NCBI GenBank assembly: GCA_936450465.1
Contig: OW388296.1
Coordinates: 34,142,086-34,206,085, forward strand
Origin: Gibbula magus
Taxonomy: Eukaryota > Mollusca > Gastropoda > Trochida > Trochidae
Length of the DNA stretch: 64,000 nucleotides
Reading direction: 5' to 3'
Every line of letters begins with the position of its first letter. The stretch's first letter is position 1. Positions 55,601 through 64,000 of the stretch are shown piece by piece. A program made the position numbers and the translations under genes. Under the pieces are notes generated by a model, which saw only the letters and a program-made list of their open reading frames with translations, was not told the DNA's origin and did no database searches.

Positions 55601-58600
55601 CACATGCGCTCAATGCTCGGCGTCTTCCACTCCACTGGTTTTGCAATCACAATCTCGAAGGATGGCCTGGCAGTGCCACGGCGGATGATCCACTCCTTAA
55701 CAAGCACATCAAACGACCTAGGGGGCGCATCTCCTAAGGGGATTGAGAAGGTTAAATTACATGTCAGAGATTCTCATCGCATATCATAGCAAGCAAGTTA
55801 GCCTCTTCCTCTCTAATTTTCTGAAATTTAACCTCTTGCCTGTGGCTCAGAATTTCAACTGACCACATACCGTTGTTTATACTCGTCTTACCACAGACAC
55901 CCATACCGCCATACACACTAGTAACATATGATGCTGCTTATGAAGCCTACCTACGTCGCCACAGTACATCAATTATACAAAATTTATTTCAGCTGACTAA
56001 TATTGATTAAAATTGACATACTTTTCTCCTCCCTGAAATTTTTCTCCAACATTTCTATTGTAGAGAAACGGACTAACCCCGACCTTGTTCTTTGCTCTGG
56101 TTTTCATGAATGATCTTGAGTTTGTTGAGGTTGAAGAGCACGGAGTAGACAGTCTGTCTGATTGGGCGGTACAGGTCGATGTAGGACGGCAGTTCCCTGT
56201 TCGAGTCATCCTCCATCATCACAGGCAGCTTGATTTCACACTGAAACACACCAAGTCACTTTGAACATATGTACTGTCAAGATTTATTGATAACATTGCA
56301 AGCTTCACTTTGCTTTTATCATTTCCTGTAATATACAATCTATAATAATTTTAGCATTTTCCTCATATGGTCAGTCTTATTTTGTCAATTTTGATTGCAT
56401 GAATCTCGTGGATTATTGTCTATTGTCTAGATACTTCGAAACATTGTGTATTTTCACATTTTAGTTATCAAGAAAATCTGCCTGTTCTTAATGTCTAAAG
56501 CATTTAAAATCAAATATAAAATCCAATATCCAAAGTTTTATCTAAACACTTTACCTGCATTCTTGGTGGTGATAACTCGCCAAAGGGAACATCTGGCTAC
56601 TGGCTACTCTAATAAACTTAATCTCTCACCAATATAAAGGTGTACATGAGACAAACTGACCTGAGTAAGGAGCTGGTATATCCAGGAAGACATAAGGCCC
56701 TTTTCATGACGCTCGCTGGCAATGCGCACGATCTCCGGTGTCACCGGTGGTCCTTTCCCATCCACATCACTCGGCCGACCCTGGGGTATCCAAATCAACC
56801 GATTACTTGCATGTCTATGTTATACATCATCTCAAAAACATGTTTCCATTCGGTGCAAAAAATAAAACGTTCCTATCAATACATCAATTTATCAATACAT
56901 CAAATTCTTTACAAATTTTTATCAGAAGTTATGACTAGCTTGTGATACTTAAAGTCTTCCTTAAAGAGTGATATCTGGTGATCAATTATCCAACGGTTAT
57001 TTTACTCCGCACAGAACCCGGACACCAGGAAGAATAGGAGTCTCTTTCAGGCGTACACACCTTGTTTCCCCAGCCCCCATCGGGACTCATCCTGGTGTTG
57101 GAACTTGAACCACTGTTGGGTACGGAGGAAACCATTTTGTCTGGTCCATCCAAACCTGCAAACAGAGATTTTCTATCACTGAGGTTATATTCAGAGACTT
57201 TATTCACAATCATACAACTTCAAAATCTTACAAAAAAAGTGCAAATTCTATAGAGGTTAGCTTTCACTTGTATTCAGCGATAACATTCACTATCATACAA
57301 CTTCCAACCTCTCACTACAAGTTTAAATCAAAAGATGATGAACCAATTCTCAGGATATTCTCCTATTGGAGTTCAAATGCAGGTATAGGTATTTCTTTTC
57401 CAAGATATAATTTAAGTCTCAATTGTAACTGCTTTTTAAACAAAGGAATTCTGTGCATCATATGAACAGAATTTTTTTTTATTAGATATACAGAGATTTC
57501 AACTGATATCAATTGAATCTTGATATCAAATGCATCTGCACATGTCAAGTTGATTATATAACTACTAACCAAGGTGTTTAATTTAAGGGCAAGATTCTAA
57601 CATCCAAGATCATTCTACATTAGGGTTCAACATCTTTAAGCACATAACAACCACTTAATTTGAAGAGATGAAGAGATTTAACAGATATCATGGCCAGTGT
57701 TTGATAAAGCTTGTAAAGTAACCAACCTAAGAGTGTTACTGTTAGTTGCCAGTCAAATCCAGAGCAATGCGAAAATGTTAATATTGTCACAAGAAAGGCT
57801 TCATTGAGCGTATGCATTGCCATATTGGTACATGGGAATTTCTTGCAATTCTTTTGCGTACAAAAATAATGAAGTTAGTATTCTACTGTAAGTTCCAACA
57901 AGTGTTTCCCAGCAACATAGTAATGTCGTCCTCTCGGCCATTGTTGAATCTAGTCAGTCACATTTACTAGTTTTGATCATTTGGTCAGGAGGACTTCAAG
58001 GTGGTTCCTCACATTGCATTAGTGGTAAAAAGTGTCATGATGCAAAGTAGGCAGCCAAAGTCGTCATCAACAAATTTGAATACATTGGGTGGTACGGTTC
58101 GTAAGATATTGCTGAATGGGATGCAACTGAATACATAGTCCCCAGTTCACCATTGGACGTTGGCAGGGAATAATTATCATATGCTCTGGTTTGATGAAAT
58201 CCTTTTTCTTACTTTGTTTATTTGGGATTACTCTGGAAGTTACAGTTGAATTTAACAGTTTAGTTCTCTGTTATTTCATCCAGAAGGGGCAAGGTGAAGG
58301 CGTGCAATCATATTTTAGGACTGCCTTGTGTACAATATACTCTTGGCACAGCTTCAGTTCGCAATGATATAAAACATGCACATCAGCAACAAACACAAAA
58401 CTTAGTCATGCACGATAGTCCAGGCATACAAATTCAGGTTATATATCCATTCAGGGATAAAAGAGTTCAAAGCAATTAAGCATGAAGAATATGAGAAGAA
58501 AAAACAAAAGTTTGATGAGATATATTAATCAAAGGCAAAGCGAGCACAGCTCACATATCCCCCGCCTGTAGTTTGACTGCCTTCATATAGCACTGATATG

Positions 58601-61600
58601 AAAACATATCAGTCATGTCAATGAGATAAAAAAAACTAAAAGGCACAACACCATCACGTAGGTAACATCCATATCAAATTGGAAGTTTCCAAGTCATAGA
58701 TTTCAAGTTATGCTCAAGAACAAAAGTCTGAAAACGGGGAACTTTTGGTCAAATTTCAAACAATTATTTACACTTTGTAGCTGAAACCTCATAGCATAAA
58801 GAAACATCTGTAATACATTGGAAGTTTCGGGGTCATATAGTTTTTGAGTTAGGAAATGATTTCTCACGCACAAACGGACATGCTATATACCCCTGCCTTC
58901 GTCACTGCAGGGGTATACAAATCATAAATCTATTACAATTTCTGAAGCACAAATTCATGCACATACACAAGACAGACAAACGTGTGTCTGAGGCTTTTAA
59001 GCTCTTTAATTCAGTTAAAACCAGCTGTAATGTTAAATGTCCCTATAAGTATGTTATTACATAGAGGGAATTACCCACTTGATTCACAATGCATGTTATT
59101 TGGACGGGCAGGATTTTATTTGTATAAAGTTATTGTAGTTGTATAAAGAACAAGATCACATTATCACAAAGACATTTTTTCAGGGAAATAGGCATCAAAG
59201 GAAGATTAGTCTTGGTTGAAAGTTCACTTATTATCTTTCATTTTGTTGGTCAGGCAAAGTTTTAAAGGAAGTTGAACATGACCTCAATCAGTGATTCTTT
59301 AATGATGGACTCTTGAAAAATAAACATTTCAGCTGGTTTAACTAGATAATAAGTACTCGTCAGCCATCTTAACATTGGAAGGAAGAGTGTATTCAAGGTT
59401 CTGTATAAAAGTCAGGAATGGGAGAGGAGTTTTTGAAGACCATTGAGATTGTACAACTTTTTGTGAATAATAGTGCCCTATCAAAATAATATCACATACA
59501 TATATAAGTGATGATAACGTAATGAAAGAAAATCCATGAAAATGCCATTTACATCTCTTTACTCAGAAGTAACTTGGTCAATTTGACTCAATTTTAGTGG
59601 AAGTGATGTCAGATGGCTAAGGGAAATAAACTATCACTAAACTATCCACACTCTGGATATGAATTAATTTGAATAGAAATCGAGGAAACTTTGTGATTTC
59701 TGGAGGGGTTTACACAACATGTTGAAGAACAATTTGGTGATGGGTTATTTTCTTGCTTGCTTATCAGCCCGTCGCAGTGAAATATATACCCATCTAATCT
59801 TTCAAGCTCAACCAGTTAGAAATAGTTTGACCCAAATTCCCATTCCTGAAATGTTATTAAAGCGGAAGGGTTAGTAGGACAACATTCAGGCATTTACCAT
59901 TGAACTGCATGTGGCGATTGTTCATGCTCGCGTCCCCGCTACTGCCGTAGCCATGCCTCCTTCCAAACTCACCAAGGGCATTCTGGTGCGGGGGATCGAT
60001 GACGATCTGAGGGGCAGGATGCTGGGCCAGGCTGTCCCCGTACCCAGACATCTCCTGAAATACGTGGTCGGTCTGCATCAGTGCCTCCTACCACACTACT
60101 TATTCATTCTACAATTCTACAGTAAAGCATCAGTGTATCATAAATTGACTGACCCGAGGGGAATATTTGTTTTCTATTTTCTAAATCAACCCATTATTAA
60201 GTAGTGGTCAACAGTCCTACCAAAGGCAGTTGATTTCAACTCCTCTGTTTTAAGGAGTCTAGGAAAATCTGCCCACTTTCAGGAATCAGTGAAACTTGTA
60301 TTCTAGGTTGGTACTTTTCACATTGTATAATGATCCAAACTTTAAATGAAATACTTAGCAGATGAAAGCATTACAGAAAAAACATTCTTTGAGACAAATT
60401 AATAGGAATCACAACTCGTAACAAGGGAATAACACAGGACTGGTCAATGGATAAAGACCAGCAATCCCGTAATTCTCTGGGACATAGTTAAACGATTATA
60501 AGAGAAGAGGGGCACTCACAGCATGTCCGTTCTGGGCTCCTGGGTATCCTCCCTGTTGGCGCGGTGAACCAGGCACTGCAAGTGGAAGGCACCATGTGTT
60601 AACATCTACATCTAGTTTGTGATCTTAAACGCAAACAACAACCTGACTGACTTGTTATGAACCAAGACAGAGAGACATGAGTTGAAAATCTTTTTAGTGT
60701 CAGTCATTGAGTTATAACAAGTTTTTGCCAGTCTTCCAAGTTACCTCATGTCCTTAATCCAGAAATTTGTTTCAAATATATTTTACTAAAGAAGAAAATG
60801 AACTGACTTATGATTTTTTCAATGATACAGGATGTGCCCTGTTCAGAATATTTGGCTTAATTCTAATCTATAATATTGAAGCTTGAATGAGGATGTTCTC
60901 GGAAGCAAGGCACATTCATTTGCCTATCAAATGTACTTGAGCTGTACTCCGGGTTGTACCTAGCTAAGCGAGAAATACAAAGAAGATTTCCTGGTTTGAA
61001 GGTGTTCTTACTTTTGAGCCTGGGTCTGTATTTGAGGAAGCCTTCTTGTGTGCCATTGAGATAATACTGTACACTCTGCTTGAAGCGTCCGATCAACTCC
61101 AACTTGTTCTTAGTGCCTCTGCAACATCATTTCATACAATAAAGTACCAATTTACTTTGAAGATAACAGGGATCACCCTGGAGCAGAGTGTCAAAGGGAG
61201 AATAATCTCCCCTTTGCCTTATACAATGGGATTTTCAGATAAAGTAATGGGATATTTCTAAATAATAACAATCATTTTAAAAATTTTGCAATGGGATTTT
61301 CTCCCCTCGTCAGTATTTATTATGGGATATCTTGCTACATCAATGAGTAAATATCCAAATCCCTGCCTAAAGTGATCCCTGAGATAACACAATTGACATA
61401 ACTAGTCCCCCTCAAGTATTTCAAATTATAGTATAGCCCTCAGACAGTATTAATTTATAATGCTTCCTCCAAAGGGTTCACCAAGTTAGTACCCATATGA
61501 TAATTCTGCAGCTTGGCACATACATCATGGTAACTGATAACATGTCCGAGTTCGCTTCATTTCCCCACCTGTCCCACCAACCACTCAACTGTAAACTTAT

Positions 61601-63550
61601 CCTCACTTCATTTGAGCATATGCATTTTTATCCAGGGTCAGAACATTCTTTCATTTGTGTAACTTTTGCATGTCTCTTGTTGCTTGGGGGGTCAACTTTC
61701 ATGACAGACAAGATTTATCAATACCCAACCATAAAACATCCAATATTACAGGTTGGTGGTTTCACCAGGCCAATTGAGTGAAGCTCTCTAGTGAGAATTG
61801 GCGATATATAAATCTGTTTGGAAGTGATTTAGTGCTGTGATATTAAACAGGAGTAATAAAATTGAGTGGCACAGAACCCTGAGAAATGCAAGTTACTATT
61901 TGAGGTTACCTGAACGACTCTTTACTGCAAGGGGAAACACCAGAAGGTTGTAAAACCTTTGTGTGTTCATACTTCAACTTTATCCTCAACTCGTACTCTC
62001 GGTCAACTCATGGCAATAAAGTAAAGTAACTTTCACAAACTTGGACAACAAGGGCGTAAGTTCCCAAGTTCGTTCTTCACTAATTAGATAGTTTAGTCAA
62101 GATTCTCTCTTGTGTCCTCATATACTGTGTACCAGGTGGTTTTAGTGGATAAAGCTTAAACCTCAAATTTCCAACCAACGAAAAATTCCCTGCATATCAA
62201 TACTTACACCAGTCTCCCAACCAACGAAAATAAAAATCCATGGCTGTGGGGTCCTCAGCCAAGTTGTTATTTATGTACCCGTGGATTAAACAATTCATAC
62301 TATGCTACACATAGTGATATAACTTGAACTTGGGAAATTGTGGGCACTAAAGCTCTACCAGCCCTACTGTATCCCTTTAAAACATCTAATATGAGGAGTA
62401 AGATTGGGAGGAGTGCACTCACTTGAAGACTACTTCTCCCACACTGTCCAGGTTGTCAGTGGCGGGCAGGTTTCTCATGAAGTCTACTGTACATTTGATG
62501 ATTGCATTATCCAGCCGGTTGTTGCCCGCACGCTGAAATCAACAGAATGGAAGCATATCAGCTAATGAGTATGCAGATAGTATAGATCAGTCAACATGCT
62601 CAACTAAGGATATTAACACTTAGGGCTGTGCAATATTATTGCAATACCAATATATTGCAATACAGAGTTGTGCAATACATGTATTGCAATATGATTTTCA
62701 TATGACAATATATTGCACCATCAAATTTTAAGTCAAATTTATTCATTTATCTTGTAAAAGGCACACTTACTGACTTAACTTGTGTTAAGAAAATTATTTT
62801 GAAGTGCTAGAATGAGTGTTGGACTGTATTACAAATGATATCGGAAACTCATTTTATCAAATGTGTCATGTTTAAACTGCAAAAAGAAGTATAAAAGTTG
62901 AATGTAGAGTTCATTTAGCATGTTGCAATATTATTTGGACTAGTGAAAATGGTTTCTAGAGAAACATCTTACTGTCAGAGGATCTTGCAATATATTGTGG
63001 TACGTATTGCAATACATTACAGTTCAGCAATACGTATCGCAATACAAAAATTGAGGCAATACACAGCCCTATTAACACTTGAACTGTTCAGAAAACTTGA
63101 GTTGCCAAGTTGCGGAGTCGCAGCTTACTAAAGAGAAATGTCAGGGTTTTCCACTGGCTACAGTAGTAAATTCAGCACCTATAGGTAAAGGTCAAGTTAC
63201 TCTAATGGAATCAAGCCACTGTTCGATATTACATAAATCCCACATTACGAAACATACATATTGCAAAATCAAATCATTATGATTAACTCATTTTCCACAA
63301 ATTGTCAAAGAAGCTTGAGAAGAATTGTGCATGTTGAATTTGGACTAACGTCTTAATCTTCAATAATTTCAGATATATTGGAAAATCTACAGCCCTCTTA
63401 TAACTCTTTTTAAACGCTGCTGGAATCCTTAACTAATGTTTAGTCTGTCAGAGCATACCTTGATGGGTTTACCTCCATCAGCGGCCGCGGCAGCAGCAGC
63501 GAGTTGACAGCGGAACTCATACAGGTCCTCGTCTGTGAGAATGTGATTTC
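52692..63550 (-). CDS. FAM120A: FAM120-family RNA-binding scaffold, C-terminal 701 residues (5' part outside window)
   Basis: Homologue of vertebrate FAM120A/B/C (constitutive coactivator of PPAR-gamma-like). Fifteen exons, from the right: 63459-63550, 62423-62532, 61012-61118, 60520-60575, 59898-60054, 57061-57155, 56661-56780, 56078-56240, 55469-55733, 54979-55087, 54499-54705, 53974-54193, 53324-53559, 52899-53056, 52692-52704, all with AG/GT borders and consistent phase. Landmarks are LPTIQPRGVQLASLFMAGVE and ANDVCGAPIPW in the 54499-54705 exon, RGGQLEIAGVVVGSW in 53324-53559, then RG-rich exons fitting the RNA-binding C-terminus, and a stop after SGYTD. Seven alanines lie in the first exon here. 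The N-terminal PIN/XPG-like domain must lie beyond base 64000. Exon 56078-56240 has a second in-frame donor at 56084. Which vertebrate paralogue it equals is not decided. Confidence 0.92.
57156..59897. other. FAM120 intron of 2.7 kb
   Basis: Between the 57061-57155 and 59898-60054 exons. Contains one Helentron-like element (58530-58920); no other coding sequence recognised. Confidence 0.6.
58530..58920 (-). mobile_element. Fourth Helentron-like family, short copy in FAM120 intron
   Basis: Minus strand: strong 5' hairpin TATACCCCTGC...GCAGGGGTATA (58882-58917), a reduced CCGT stretch, two cores with 'aaggcacaac' (plus strand 58640-58870), the inverted start GGCGGGGGATATG (58552-58566), and final hairpin GTGAG-ctgtg-CTCGC. 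Matches 47139-48276 without the nested insert. Confidence 0.65.
62621..63071. mobile_element. hAT-type MITE with 8-bp target duplication, in FAM120 intron
   Basis: Starts TAGGGCTGTG and ends CACAGCCCTA, with exact flanking TTAACACT at 62613-62620 and 63072-63079. The inside is rich in 'ttgcaatac' motifs. 451 bp, no transposase. Same type as 10040-10525 but a distinct family. Confidence 0.85.
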
Positions 63551-64000
63551 CTGCAACAGAGACATGTACATCAGTAACAAGCAACAGCCTCATATGAAAC
63601 TAATACCTAATAATAATTTTCAATAAAACACAAAACACTTTCAATGCAAGCATTTCAATTATGGAATATGTCATAACTGGCAATTTGGAACAGCTAAAGG
63701 ATACCTGGTGGTACAATTATCAAATATTTTCTTTTCAGAAAAGATGTTAGCGAAGATATGTAAATTAAAAAAGATAATTTTTGGTTTGGGCGCCGGAATT
63801 TCCTTTCCCTTTTTTTAAAAAAAATCATACAGTTGATCTCCTTTCTCCTTTCATTTTCAAAACCCAACCCAAACCAATTGATGGAGCATCGTTTTGTCAT
63901 CTTGCAAACAAGCATACAAAACTTGTGTGACAAACAATCTGAGAACAGCTTATGTCAATGAAAATTTTGCTGCCTGGAAAAAATGTGTACAAGCTTAAAG

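Overview
This is a 64-kb piece of an animal nuclear genome, most likely a mollusc. Genes have GT-AG introns, are far apart, and encode metazoan proteins (Rab7, EEF1AKMT2/METTL10, FAM120, a TRIM-type RING/B-box protein). The gaps are packed with short non-autonomous transposons. One abundant family has a (CCGT)n microsatellite, ~150-bp tandem core repeats and a terminal hairpin, as in the Helentron-associated pearl/HINE elements known from molluscs. Nothing bacterial or phage-like was seen.

Layout. (1) 496-3827, minus: coding exons 1-3 of a Rab7 copy whose last exon lies beyond the left edge. (2) 4284-5940, minus: a broken LINE. (3) 6-11.5 kb: palindromic repeats, a foldback and a hAT-type MITE. 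(4) 11546-14719, plus: a complete two-exon RING/B-box/propeller gene, with a near-identical repeat block in its intron and, inverted, downstream. (5) 15-23.5 kb: Helentron-like elements, an ERR/NR5A-motif-rich repeat, a long-TIR element and a SINE. (6) 23575-27710, minus: a complete four-coding-exon Rab7, with a likely non-coding first exon and promoter near 32.6-32.7 kb. (7) 35663-42384, plus: a complete six-exon EEF1AKMT2, head-to-head with Rab7. (8) 43195-44878, plus: a second dead LINE, ending in a C2H2 finger. (9) 45-51.4 kb: repeats, including one element nested in another. (10) 52692-63550, minus: the last 15 coding exons of a FAM120-family gene whose N-terminal PIN/XPG part lies beyond the right edge.

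The genes do not form a pathway. Rab7 acts in late endosomes and lysosomes, EEF1AKMT2 methylates elongation factor 1A, FAM120 proteins are RNA-binding scaffolds, and the TRIM protein is probably a ubiquitin ligase. The strongest observations are a recent head-to-tail Rab7 duplication (offset about 25.7 kb at exon 3), whose two copies form a filled/empty site pair for one Helentron-like insertion, and a common architecture shared by several otherwise different Helentron-like families. All reading was by eye; no alignments or searches were run.
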